From Pseudomonadota bacterium (GTDB lineage: Bacteria; Verrucomicrobiota; Verrucomicrobiia; Limisphaerales; SXTU01), in contig RFVF01000033.1 in the NCBI GenBank assembly GCA_009922615.1, positions 1-50,669 on the forward strand: a DNA stretch of 50,669 bases. Reading direction: 5' to 3'. The notes below the pieces were generated by a model. It was not told the origin of the DNA. It saw only the letters and a program-made list of their open reading frames with translations, and searched no databases. Below are positions 1-8,122 of the stretch, one piece after another. Positions within the stretch are counted from its first letter, which is position 1. Each line of letters begins with the position of its first letter. The translations under genes were made by a program, and so were the position numbers.

Positions 1-800
1 CCTCGCTCGTTCAGGCGCTGGCAGTCATTGCCGGGATTGATTGCACCGCTGTTGCAGCGGTTCGAAATCTGCCTTGCCCAATCGGCCGAGGACCGGGTGC
101 GGAAGTCCCGGTCGGTGGCCAACTGCAGCGGCTCGGTGGACAGGGCGACGACGAAGCCGTGAAGTCCGCGTTTCTCCAGCATGGCCTTGTATTCCGCTTC
201 GTTCATCCAGAACGGTCGGCCCAGCGGACGTGGGGCACGTGGGGCGGGCAGGGCGTTGGTGCCCGGGCTGGTGGGGTTGGCCGGTCGGTTGGTGGCTTCA
301 ACCGGGCGCAATTCACCCGGCGGCGGGCGAACGGGGGGCGGCGCGTTCGTGTCCCGGCGCGGGAGCACGATGGTGGGCGAGCGGTTGGTGTCGCCGGCCT
401 CGGCGACGACGTTGGTGCCGAGGTCCACGAGGTTCACCACCGTGAGTGTTTTTTCGTCCCAGCGCACGCCGCTTTGGCGCAGGGCCTTGGTGTCCAGATC
501 AATGGGAGCCCCCGCCGAGGCCACGATTTCTCCGGCGGCATTGAGCAGGGCGATGGATTGCAACTCGCCGGAGGTCACCAGCGCCTGCAAGGCCGTCTCC
601 ATGCGGTCCTGCGAGACGACGCCAAACCGGCGTTGGGACGAGATGAAAGTGCCCAGCGTGCCGGTGATGTCTCGCGTGCGGTTGATGAGCGTGTCGCGCC
701 CGGCTTTTTCGACGTGGCTGTGCTCGGCAATTTGCCAGGCGGCGATCACCGTCCAGATGACCGCCAGCGCAACGAAGGCGAGCCGGGTGTTGCGTGGCAT
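1..800 (-). CDS. Membrane sensor-like protein, N-terminal part (runs off the window)
   Basis: The reading frame opens with ATG at 800, three bases after the stop of the upstream secretin gene, and stays open to the window edge, giving at least 266 residues. Residues about 7-24 form one hydrophobic segment, which would be an inner-membrane anchor. An extracytoplasmic-looking region follows, then a Pro/Asn/Thr-rich linker at about 140-185 and a short conserved-looking stretch beginning WMNEAEYKAM. The layout suggests the sensory half of a two-component kinase placed at the end of the secretion operon, but no kinase domain is visible. The last 40 or so residues before the edge are polar and Arg/Asn-rich and do not show the second membrane helix I would expect. 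It could instead be an operon-specific membrane protein of another kind. Confidence 0.55.
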   Translation of the reverse strand, partial: MPRNTRLAFVALAVIWTVIAAWQIAEHSHVEKAGRDTLINRTRDITGTLGTFISSQRRFGVVSQDRMETALQALVTSGELQSIALLNAAGEIVASAGAPIDLDTKALRQSGVRWDEKTLTVVNLVDLGTNVVAEAGDTNRSPTIVLPRRDTNAPPPVRPPPGELRPVEATNRPANPTSPGTNALPAPRAPRPLGRPFWMNEAEYKAMLEKRGLHGFVVALSTEPLQLATDRDFRTRSSADWARQISNRCNSGAINPGNDCQRLNER

Positions 801-803
801 GGG

Positions 804-1976
804 CTATTTCGGAGAATGCTTGCCGGGGGCGGGGGCTGGTGGGGTGGTTTCGCCCTTCATCGGCAGGCCTTCGAGGAAGCGATCCAATTGCTCCTGCGGA
901 AAGGCCTTGGGGGCGAACTCCTTGTTGGCTTTTTCCGTCTGGGTTACCCCGGCGAGCTGCTTGGGTAGCAGCACGATGGTGGGAGTGAGGAAGATCATCA
1001 GCTCGCGTTTCACGTTTTCCTTTTGCTTGTGCTTGAAGAGATTGCCCAGCAGCGGAATGTCGCCGAGCAGGGGCACCTTGTCTTCCGAATCGGTGACGGT
1101 GTTCTCCATCAGCCCACCGATCACGACGGTTTGGCCGTCCGGGACAACGACGGTGGTGGTGGCGGTGCGGGAGTTGATCACGGGGGCGGAGACGGCGTTG
1201 CTGCCGGCGGAGATGGCCACCCATTGCGACTTGTCCGCGAGCGAGGATATTTCCGGGGTCACGGACATCTCGACGTGTCCGTCGGTGGAGATAAACGGCG
1301 TCACGGTGAGGTTCACGCCGACACTCTGGTAGGTGACGGTGTTGATCTGGTTGCCGAAATTGTCGAAGCGGGTGTTGGTGATAAGCGGCACCTGTTGGCC
1401 CAAGCTGATCGTCGCGGCTTGGTTGTTGCGGGCAAGGATGGAGGGACGCGATAGCACCTCGGTCTTACCGGCGGAGGCGATGGCCTTCAGTGTAGCCTGA
1501 AAGTCCTGGCCCATGATGGAGTAGATAGCCCCGCCCGGCGAAGCTTGGGCCATTGTGCCGGCCAGAGTGGTGATGGGAGCTGGACCAAAACTTTGCCCGA
1601 TCGTGTTGTTGTTCTTGGGGTTGCCATGCGAGAAGCCGGCCGCGAGGCCGATGTCCGAGTTCTTCGTGTAAGTGGCTTCGAGAAAGATCACCTTGATTAG
1701 CACCTGCGGCGCTGGCCGGTCCAGCCCGGTGACTACTTCTTTGATCTGTGCGGCGGTCTTGTCATCGGTCACGACGATCAGCCGCCGTGTCTCCGAGTCG
1801 AACGAAATGTCCGCACCGCCCATCGGCTGGCCGCGTCCGGCCGTGGTGGAGCTGGAGCTGCTCGTGCCGCCACCGAAGCCGCCAAACGGGTTGAACTGCG
1901 CGTGCGCCGTGCCCGCGATCACGCCGGCCAACAACCATCCCAGACCGACTGTTTTCAACGAACCTGGTTTCATCAT
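804..1976 (-). CDS. gspD: Type II secretion secretin, C-terminal (pore) polypeptide
   Basis: This 390-residue protein carries the secretin beta-barrel half of a GspD. After a Sec signal peptide (cleavage probably at AHA-QF) come a Gly/Ser linker, one N-domain-like strand set (ADISFDSETRRLIVV) and then the secretin core. The core has the family signatures VLSRPSILARNNQAA, VPDGQTVVIGGL and VPLLGDIPLLGNLFK. It should form the outer-membrane channel. The gene starts 36 bp after the stop of the N-domain gene and in the same frame; TTG at 1988 is an alternative start. The protein has its own signal peptide, so it appears to be exported separately from the N-domain protein rather than being a fragment of a broken gene. 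A short tail after the barrel could hold a pilotin-binding segment, but this cannot be shown. Confidence 0.88.
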   Translation of the reverse strand: MMKPGSLKTVGLGWLLAGVIAGTAHAQFNPFGGFGGGTSSSSSTTAGRGQPMGGADISFDSETRRLIVVTDDKTAAQIKEVVTGLDRPAPQVLIKVIFLEATYTKNSDIGLAAGFSHGNPKNNNTIGQSFGPAPITTLAGTMAQASPGGAIYSIMGQDFQATLKAIASAGKTEVLSRPSILARNNQAATISLGQQVPLITNTRFDNFGNQINTVTYQSVGVNLTVTPFISTDGHVEMSVTPEISSLADKSQWVAISAGSNAVSAPVINSRTATTTVVVPDGQTVVIGGLMENTVTDSEDKVPLLGDIPLLGNLFKHKQKENVKRELMIFLTPTIVLLPKQLAGVTQTEKANKEFAPKAFPQEQLDRFLEGLPMKGETTPPAPAPGKHSPK

Positions 1977-2012
1977 GATGTGTTTCAAAGTAAAGGGTGC
2001 CCAATGCCGAGG

Positions 2013-3653
2013 TTAGTTTCCGCCGGTGCCAAAGCCGCTGCGCCCGCCCACGCCCGAGCTGCCAGTGCCGCCAAACCCGCTGCTGCCCGTCCGGCCGCCG
2101 GTGTTGTTGCCGCCGTTGTTGCGCGTGGTCGTGCCGGTGCCAAAGCCGCTGCGGCCGCTTGCGCTCGACGATTGCGTGCTGCGAGTGTTCTGCGAGGGGA
2201 AGAGGCTTTGCAGGATCTGCTGCATCTGCGCCGGGTCCGCGTTTTCCACGGGGATGACAAAGACCTTTTGCTGCTTCGCCGGGTCGCCGTCGAGCTGTTC
2301 GATCATGCGCGCGATTTGCTCCATCATGGTGGCGGAGGCGGTGACGAGCACCGAGCTGGTCCGCGCATCGGCCACGGCCACGACGCGGTTTTGTTTCAAC
2401 GCCCGCTGGCTCTGGCCAGCGGCCCCGGTGGTGGTCCCAGCCGTTCCGCCGCCGAAGCCGCCAAAAAAGCCGCCCCGGAACCCACCCCGATTGTTGCTAT
2501 TGTTGTTGCCCGTGCTGTTCAGGTCGGGGAACAAGTTCTTGAGCATGTCCGCCGTCTCCTGAGCATTGGCGTATTTCAGCTTGAACACCCGGATCTCGGC
2601 GACGTCCTCGACGGGCACATCCACTTGCTTGACCAAGTCCTCGACGATGGTCATCTGCTCCTCGGGCGCGCTGACGATGAGCGAGTTGCTCAACTCATCC
2701 GCCGAGGCGACGACTTTCGGGGTGGAGACCCGGCCGCCGCTGTCGCCGCGACTGTTCCCGCCGCCCGTGGCGCCACCACCGCCGAAGCGGCTTTGGAAGA
2801 ATTGCTGGCGCGGGTCCACGCCGCCCTGTTGCTGGCCGTTGGCACCCCGCGAAGTGTCCGGGGCGAAGAGGTCTTTGACCACTGTTGCCAGCGATTTGGC
2901 GTCGGCATACTTGAGCGTGAAGACTTTCACGGCCGAGACGCTTGAGACCGGCGTGTCCAGACCCTTGATGATCTCGGCGACGCGTTTGATGTTCGACTGC
3001 ACGTCGGTGATGATGAGCGCGTTGGCTCCGGCGTTCGCAGTCAACGTGGACGACGTGGGAAGGAGCATTTCCAGGTTTTTGATCAACTGCTCGGCGCTGA
3101 TGAACTTCACCGGCAAAATCTGAGTCACCATCTCCTCGTTGGAAGGGATGTTTTCCGGGTTGCCGCCGACCTTGGTGGGCAGGGGCCGCTGCTTGGCTTC
3201 GTCGCGGTTGATGATGTTCAGCGTGCGGCCACTGCGGAAGGCCGTGAAGCCATTGCGCGAAAGCACGTTGTTGAGCACCTCGACGGCCTCATCCTTCGTC
3301 AGCGGGTCGTTGCTCCACACGTCCACGCGGCCGCGGATGTCCACCTTGGGCACGATGATGAAGCCGGCGGCTTCACCGAAGTAGTCGAGCACTTGTTCCA
3401 AGGGCACGCCGCGGAAGTTGAGCCGCATGCCTTTCTCGGTATCGCTGTTCACGCGTTTGACCGGCTCCTTCACGACGACGGGCGCAGTGGCGGGCACTGG
3501 AGGGCGCGGTTCATCCGGCTTGGCCGGCGCGGTTGTCGGGGGCGCGACTGGACTGGCTGGAGCCGTCGGCGTCGCGGGCGTGGCCGGGGGAGTTTGGGCG
3601 AACGCCGAGCCGACTAGGCCGGCGCTCAGGAGGAGGGTGAGGGAGGTTTTCAT
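2013..3653 (-). CDS. gspD: Type II secretion secretin, N-terminal (periplasmic ring) polypeptide
   Basis: This 546-residue exported protein has a signal peptide (MKTSLTLLLSAGLVGSAFAQ), a Pro/Ala/Thr linker to about residue 65 and then serial secretin N-type domains. An N0-like domain at about 75-150 (MRLNFRGVPLEQVLDYFG) is followed by repeats at about 170-235, 240-345, 350-455 and 460-490. Each repeat has the pattern VFxLKYAxAxxxAxxLxxLF. Gly/Asn-rich loops separate the last repeats, and the protein ends in a Gly/Ser/Thr-rich tail with no beta-barrel. Full-length GspD carries the barrel on the same chain; here it is the next gene. The start ATG at 3653 directly abuts the stop of the GspC-like gene, as expected of a GspC-GspD partner pair. 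N domains form the periplasmic vestibule of the secretin. Confidence 0.87.
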   Translation of the reverse strand: MKTSLTLLLSAGLVGSAFAQTPPATPATPTAPASPVAPPTTAPAKPDEPRPPVPATAPVVVKEPVKRVNSDTEKGMRLNFRGVPLEQVLDYFGEAAGFIIVPKVDIRGRVDVWSNDPLTKDEAVEVLNNVLSRNGFTAFRSGRTLNIINRDEAKQRPLPTKVGGNPENIPSNEEMVTQILPVKFISAEQLIKNLEMLLPTSSTLTANAGANALIITDVQSNIKRVAEIIKGLDTPVSSVSAVKVFTLKYADAKSLATVVKDLFAPDTSRGANGQQQGGVDPRQQFFQSRFGGGGATGGGNSRGDSGGRVSTPKVVASADELSNSLIVSAPEEQMTIVEDLVKQVDVPVEDVAEIRVFKLKYANAQETADMLKNLFPDLNSTGNNNSNNRGGFRGGFFGGFGGGTAGTTTGAAGQSQRALKQNRVVAVADARTSSVLVTASATMMEQIARMIEQLDGDPAKQQKVFVIPVENADPAQMQQILQSLFPSQNTRSTQSSSASGRSGFGTGTTTRNNGGNNTGGRTGSSGFGGTGSSGVGGRSGFGTGGN

Positions 3654-4664
3654 TTATCGATTTTCGCGGGCACGTTGTTCGAGAAGTCGGCGTAGCACTT
3701 CGCTCTCGCTGGAGCCGCTCGAACTGGGCGGCGGCGGAGTGCTGCTGCTACTGCCGGAAGGGCTGCTGATGCTGCCCGGACTGACGGTGCCGGGCGGGTT
3801 GCCCGGGGGCAGGCTGAAATTGTTGAAGGTGCCCGAGCTGCCGGTGGGAGTGCCGGAGAAGCTGCTGCCACTGCGCGAAGCGTAATAGGCCGTGTATTCT
3901 GCAAGGTCCACAAAACCGTCGCCGTTTTTGTCCATCTCGGCGAACCGGGGCCGCAGCCGACTGTCGGCCTCTTCCATAGAGATTTTACCGTCCCCGTTGC
4001 GGTCCTGTTCGCGGATGCGGCGCTGTGCGGATTCCGCCGGGCTTTCACCGGAGGACGAGGTGCGGCTGCTGGAGGAGCTGCTGAAGCGTGAATCACGGCT
4101 GCTGGAAGATGAGCTGCCATAGCGCGATGAGCCCAGGCTTGGCGTGGGCGGCGGCGTGTAGCTGCTCCCGTAATCGCTGGGCCGTTCGGCTTCGAACATC
4201 CTCCACGGGCCGTCGTCCTCGCGGCGCATTTGGTAGCCTACACGCAATTCTACGGGTTGGCCGTTGGCTTCCAGCCGCACCACGTTCTGCTCGATACCCG
4301 TGATTTTGCAGCCGCCAATGCTCTGCTCGACCTTCGCACTCTTCGGGTGCGAAGCGCTGGAGCCCTCGAAGAAGGCCACCGGTCCTTTTTCGTAATTCAG
4401 CGTGCCCAGCAGCGAAAAGGTTTCGATGGTCCGCTCGCGGCGGGGCGGCGGCGGGGCTTCCTCGGTGCGGCCGGGAGCGCGCCGCGCGTTGAAGATGTTG
4501 CGGTCGGGAATGTTTTGGAACGTCGAGAAACTGGCGGTGGGTGCCGGGGCAGCGGCCGGGCGGACAGCGTTGGACGGCGCGGGGCTGTTCGTGCGCGACT
4601 GCGCGGTGGCGGGGCCGGCCGCGAGCAGCAACGCGGCGCTCCAAACCAGCGCGCGGGACTTCAT
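3654..4664 (-). CDS. GspC-like periplasmic protein with an EF-hand pair
   Basis: The chosen start (ATG 4664) gives a clear signal peptide (MKSRALVWSAALLLAAGPATAQ) and 336 residues; an upstream in-frame ATG at 4736 would bury it. Residues about 50-150 resemble the homology region of GspC/PilP: a RNIFN motif, then LLGTLNYEKGPVAFFEG and an exchange of short strands (CKITGIEQNVVRLEANGQPVEL). A Ser-rich linker leads to two canonical EF-hand loops at 221-232 (DRNGDGKISMEE) and 245-256 (DKNGDGFVDLAE), then a Ser/Pro-rich tail ending in a basic helix. Position between gspM and gspD fits GspC, which links the inner-membrane platform to the secretin. Unlike classical GspC it has a cleavable-looking signal rather than an anchored helix, and EF-hands are not part of the classical family. 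Confidence 0.7.
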   Translation of the reverse strand: MKSRALVWSAALLLAAGPATAQSRTNSPAPSNAVRPAAAPAPTASFSTFQNIPDRNIFNARRAPGRTEEAPPPPRRERTIETFSLLGTLNYEKGPVAFFEGSSASHPKSAKVEQSIGGCKITGIEQNVVRLEANGQPVELRVGYQMRREDDGPWRMFEAERPSDYGSSYTPPPTPSLGSSRYGSSSSSSRDSRFSSSSSSRTSSSGESPAESAQRRIREQDRNGDGKISMEEADSRLRPRFAEMDKNGDGFVDLAEYTAYYASRSGSSFSGTPTGSSGTFNNFSLPPGNPPGTVSPGSISSPSGSSSSTPPPPSSSGSSESEVLRRLLEQRARENR

Positions 4665-4716
4665 GGCGGAACCCTCGCACGCCCGGTGCCCAAGGGCGAG
4701 CGCGATGTGGCGCGGG

Positions 4717-5271
4717 CTATTTGGCAGGAGCTTCATTGTTCTTCGGGATGAGCACCAGGCCGCTCAATTGCAGCGACATGGTGAGGTTGCGTCCGTCCGT
4801 GTCGCGGGTGGTGAGGTCCACCACATCCACGCGCATGGCCATCGGATCCTTTTCCACTTGATACAGGAATTTCGCGAGGCTGGCGAGGCTGCCCGTGGCA
4901 TCCGCCCGGCACTCAAGGGTCTGATACTCCTCGCCCGTGATGGCGCGTTTCCACGCTGGCTTGATACCGCTCATGTTGACGCCCGCGTCTTTTGACCAAC
5001 GTTCAAAGGCGCGCAGCGCCTGCGCCTCGGCGCTCGAGGTGTCATTGGTCAGGGCGTTGGCACGCATTGAATTCCACCGCTCGCGCACCACGCGATCGCG
5101 CTCCAGCAGCTTGCCGCCCTCGAGCACCTTCTTCTGCAAGTCGGCGATCTCCGTGGTGCGCGCCTTCCAGCTCGCGGTCAACGGTTGAAGGACAAAGCGG
5201 TCGCCTACCATCAGCCCGATGGCGACCACGGCCAGGATGAGCAGCGTTTGTTCGCGGTTCTTGGGGTTCAT
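4717..5271 (-). CDS. gspM: GspM/PilO-like inner-membrane platform protein
   Basis: Start ATG 5271 overlaps the gspL stop as ATGA and gives a 184-residue bitopic protein. The cytoplasmic N-terminus MNPKNREQ is followed by one membrane helix at about 10-28, a coiled-coil-prone helix (WKARTTEIADLQKKVLEGGKL) and a C-terminal ferredoxin-like region (FLYQVEKDPMAMRVDVVDL, then LSGLVLIPKN). This matches PilO/GspM in size and layout. Its role would be to pair with GspL in the inner-membrane assembly platform. Sequence conservation in the family is low, so the call rests on topology and operon position. Confidence 0.75.
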   Translation of the reverse strand: MNPKNREQTLLILAVVAIGLMVGDRFVLQPLTASWKARTTEIADLQKKVLEGGKLLERDRVVRERWNSMRANALTNDTSSAEAQALRAFERWSKDAGVNMSGIKPAWKRAITGEEYQTLECRADATGSLASLAKFLYQVEKDPMAMRVDVVDLTTRDTDGRNLTMSLQLSGLVLIPKNNEAPAK

Positions 5272-6716
5272 CGGCTGGTGTTGTCCACCCAGTGGAAGTT
5301 GATGGTGAATTCCATCGGCTGGCCGTTCTGGCCGGCCTTGGTGTGCTCGGTTTTCAATTCGGTGATCTGCTTCGAGGCGCGGAGCCGGTCGAGCATGTCC
5401 AGCAACGCCTTGTTGCTCCGGGCCGTGCCGCTGCACGTCACGCCGGAACGGTCGCGGATTTCCACGGACTTCGCGGCGACCGCGCCGTCTTCCGGAAACG
5501 CTTCGGTGAGTTTCTTGAGGATGCTCAGGGTGCGGAACGATTCATCAAACCACGGCCGGTATTTCCTGATTTTGGCCATCATGTCCTCGACCTGGCCGAC
5601 GCGCACTTTCATGCCGTCCCACTGGCGGTTGAGCTGGTTCAACTGCCACTGCTGCCAACCGAACATCCCGGCCACCACCAGCGCGGCCAGGCCCAGCACG
5701 GCGGCGGCGTAGAAAAACTTTTTCGCCGCGTGCTGCTCGGTGAACTGCTTCCAGCGGCTCACGCGGGGCGGCAGAAACTCGAATGCGGCCGGCTTTCCGA
5801 TCAGGTGGCGCACCACGAGGCCCAGCGCGGCGGAGGCGGCTGTTTTCGCGGGCAGGGTGAGGCCGAATTCCAGCGGCGCAAATTCCTTCACGAGTTGCGC
5901 GCGCACGCCCAGCGCCTCGGCGCGCGGGCGGATCTGCTCGTAAAGTTCCTCGGCCAGTTCATCGGAGCCGAACACCTTCAGTTGGCGCACCGAGCTGCGC
6001 ACGTCGTCCGGCAATTGGCCGAGCGTGATGCGCAGTTCGCGGGCGAGGTAATCTTTCTGCACGCGGCGCTCGGAACCTTCCTGCTCGAACGCGCCTTCCA
6101 GCAGCCGCAACGCTGCCACCCCGCCTTGCGCGGTGACTTGCAAGCCGACGCCCTTTTCACCGGGAAGCAGCGCCACGACGCCGCCAGCGGTCGCGGAATC
6201 TCCCGCTGTTTGTAGCGCGGCCAGCCCGAGCGAGAAACTCAGTGGGCGCAGGCCGATGGATTCCAGCGCGTCTTGCAGGCGGATGATGTGATCGCGGGGA
6301 ATGGCCACGAGCGTGGCCGTGCGCTCGCCTTCGGCTGGGCCGACGAGCGATTGCGCCAGCAGCAGCGTCTCCGGCGCGTAGGGAAAACCGCGCTCCGCCT
6401 CCATCGCGAGCAGGCTGTGCACGTCCTCGGGCGCAAGGCCGGCGGGCACCTTGACGGCGAGCGTGAGCGCCCAGTTCAACGGCACGCCGACGACGCAGCG
6501 ACGATCGCGCACACCGGCTTTTTCCAAGTGCGCGCGGATTTCCGCGCCGACGAGTTCCGGGTCGTTGGTGAGTGGATCAAGCGTCAACGGGGCGGTGCCG
6601 GCGTGGCGGATTTCCACCGCGCTGTTCGTGCGCTTGAGCGCGACGAAGTCCAGACGGTTGCCATCCAGCACCAGGCCGAGCAGGGCGGTCGCGGAGTTTT
6701 TCTTGGAGCCGGTCAT
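5268..6716 (-). CDS. gspL: GspL-like platform protein (PilM-type actin fold plus PilN-type tail)
   Basis: This 482-residue protein starts at ATG 6716; TTG 6722 overlaps the gspK stop and is a possible alternative. The N-terminal 310 or so residues resemble the PilM/GspL actin-like fold: GLVLDGNRLDFVALKR, VVGVPLNWALTLAVKVP, then LLAMEAERGFPYAPE. One membrane helix (about 335-355, FYAAAVLGLAALVVAGMFGW) leads to a periplasmic helix and ferredoxin-like domain ending FTINFHWV. In type II systems GspL recruits the GspE ATPase on the cytoplasmic side and binds GspM on the periplasmic side. The gene is translationally coupled to both neighbours. Confidence 0.82.
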   Translation of the reverse strand: MTGSKKNSATALLGLVLDGNRLDFVALKRTNSAVEIRHAGTAPLTLDPLTNDPELVGAEIRAHLEKAGVRDRRCVVGVPLNWALTLAVKVPAGLAPEDVHSLLAMEAERGFPYAPETLLLAQSLVGPAEGERTATLVAIPRDHIIRLQDALESIGLRPLSFSLGLAALQTAGDSATAGGVVALLPGEKGVGLQVTAQGGVAALRLLEGAFEQEGSERRVQKDYLARELRITLGQLPDDVRSSVRQLKVFGSDELAEELYEQIRPRAEALGVRAQLVKEFAPLEFGLTLPAKTAASAALGLVVRHLIGKPAAFEFLPPRVSRWKQFTEQHAAKKFFYAAAVLGLAALVVAGMFGWQQWQLNQLNRQWDGMKVRVGQVEDMMAKIRKYRPWFDESFRTLSILKKLTEAFPEDGAVAAKSVEIRDRSGVTCSGTARSNKALLDMLDRLRASKQITELKTEHTKAGQNGQPMEFTINFHWVDNTSR

Positions 6717-6718
6717 GT

Positions 6719-8122
6719 TCAAGGAGTGTTCTGCGCTTCCGCCAGTTGTCGCCGGACATTCTGGCCCAGCGCCCAGCCGAGGTGCGTGAGGTCTTGCCGT
6801 TGGCGGATTTTCGGCGCGGCAGGAAAGCCATCGCTGGAATCAAAAATAAACTTCACGCGTTGGTAGCCGCGCCCGTGATGGCCCAGAGCCGCGATATCCG
6901 CCGAGTAAACGTCGCTGCGTCCAGTGATGTAAGGCCCGAGCTTCACTGCGTCCGCCGCGCTCAACGCATCTTTCAGCCACGCGATGGAATGTTGCGTGTC
7001 CTGGCCCGTGCGGGTGGCCACGAGCGTGACCGCCTTGTTGTCCGAATCCAAGCCAGGCAGACAGCCCAGCACGGTGGCACTGGCGGTGTTCACATTTACG
7101 AGGCCCTCGATCACCTTGTTGGTGGACACCGAAAGGTCATTCTCGATGAGCTGGAATTCCGCCGCCGTCAGCCCGCTGCGGAGGTAGAATTGCAGCACGC
7201 TGTTGTTGGTGTTGTTGCCGGCGGTGCTGGGCGGGGGATTGGTGGAGCCGCGCGGGGGAGGCACTGCGTTGGTCGAAAAAACCAGCAATGCCCTGGTAAC
7301 GCTGGCGGTCGCAATGCCTGCCTCGGTCATCAGCTTGCGCAAGGCGTTGTCGTCCACCACGCCGACGTTCACCTTGGACTCACCGTTGGTTCGCACGTTG
7401 GACACTTTGCTGTGAACGGTGACGTAGGCAAGCACGCCGCGATCGAGATGGCCGTCGTGGTTATCCTTCGGTGGGGCAGTGTCCTCGTCGTTTTCGTTCG
7501 GGTCGAGCGCGCCGTTCAGGTTGGCATCCTCGTTGAACAAAATTTCTGTGGTGAAGCCATACACCAGGCGCAATTCTTCGATACTCTCGAACGGCGCGTT
7601 TTTGCAGCGGTAGGCGGGAGTGAGCCGGGCATAGATTTCATCCTCGGCTCCATTGTCGGAAGGCGTGCTGTCGGCGTCGCGCCAGTCCACGATGGCGGCG
7701 GCAAGGTTCACCGTCATCTGCGGCAACTTCTGCAACATGGACGCCGTGGCGGTGTTGAGGTTGAGCTTCGACGCTTCGTCTACCAGGCCCCACGTTACGT
7801 CTTTGGTGTCCTCCTCGTCGAGCGACTGGCCGATCAGCCAGAAGCGCGCCTCGCCGACGGGCACGGCTTCGGCCCGCAGCGTGGTGGGATCCGGCGGCAG
7901 GCCGGGCTCGGTGACGTTGGCGAGCGCGTTGCTGAGGTAGCGCGCCGCGCCGGCGATAGCCTGCTGCGCCTCGATGCTCGCGACGCGGTTGTCTGCCGCG
8001 CGCAGTTCGAGCGAGGAGGAGTTCGCAAAATAAATCGCCAGGCTCACGAGCCCGAACGCAACCCACAGCACAATGATGAGCACGGAGCCGCGTTCCGCGC
8101 GGGGTGATATTCCGGTTTTCAT
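6719..8122 (-). CDS. gspK: GspK-like minor pseudopilin
   Basis: The 467-residue product begins with a type IV prepilin-type leader (RAERG-SVLIIVLWVAFGL, cleavage after Gly12). It lacks the Glu at +5, which is the usual exception seen in GspK, the tip pseudopilin. A large globular part follows, including a helix-hairpin segment (LNLNTATASMLQKLPQM, about 140-155) typical of the GspK family and an Asp/Asn-rich loop (FNEDANLNGALDPNENDED, about 195-215) that could bind calcium. A Pro/Asn-rich stretch occurs near 305-325. The start overlaps the gspJ stop as ATGA and the gene runs directly into gspL. GspK is expected to cap the pseudopilus with GspI and GspJ. Confidence 0.85.
   Translation of the reverse strand: MKTGISPRAERGSVLIIVLWVAFGLVSLAIYFANSSSLELRAADNRVASIEAQQAIAGAARYLSNALANVTEPGLPPDPTTLRAEAVPVGEARFWLIGQSLDEEDTKDVTWGLVDEASKLNLNTATASMLQKLPQMTVNLAAAIVDWRDADSTPSDNGAEDEIYARLTPAYRCKNAPFESIEELRLVYGFTTEILFNEDANLNGALDPNENDEDTAPPKDNHDGHLDRGVLAYVTVHSKVSNVRTNGESKVNVGVVDDNALRKLMTEAGIATASVTRALLVFSTNAVPPPRGSTNPPPSTAGNNTNNSVLQFYLRSGLTAAEFQLIENDLSVSTNKVIEGLVNVNTASATVLGCLPGLDSDNKAVTLVATRTGQDTQHSIAWLKDALSAADAVKLGPYITGRSDVYSADIAALGHHGRGYQRVKFIFDSSDGFPAAPKIRQRQDLTHLGWALGQNVRRQLAEAQNTP

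Noticed and set aside
41..1332. Plus-strand open frames of 134-383 codons near the left edge
   Set aside because: They lie opposite the sensor-like gene and the secretin barrel gene, which have clear start, signal and motif evidence.
804..3653. Secretin split as a simple nonsense mutation
   Set aside because: The downstream half has its own complete Sec signal peptide, which a broken single gene would not have.
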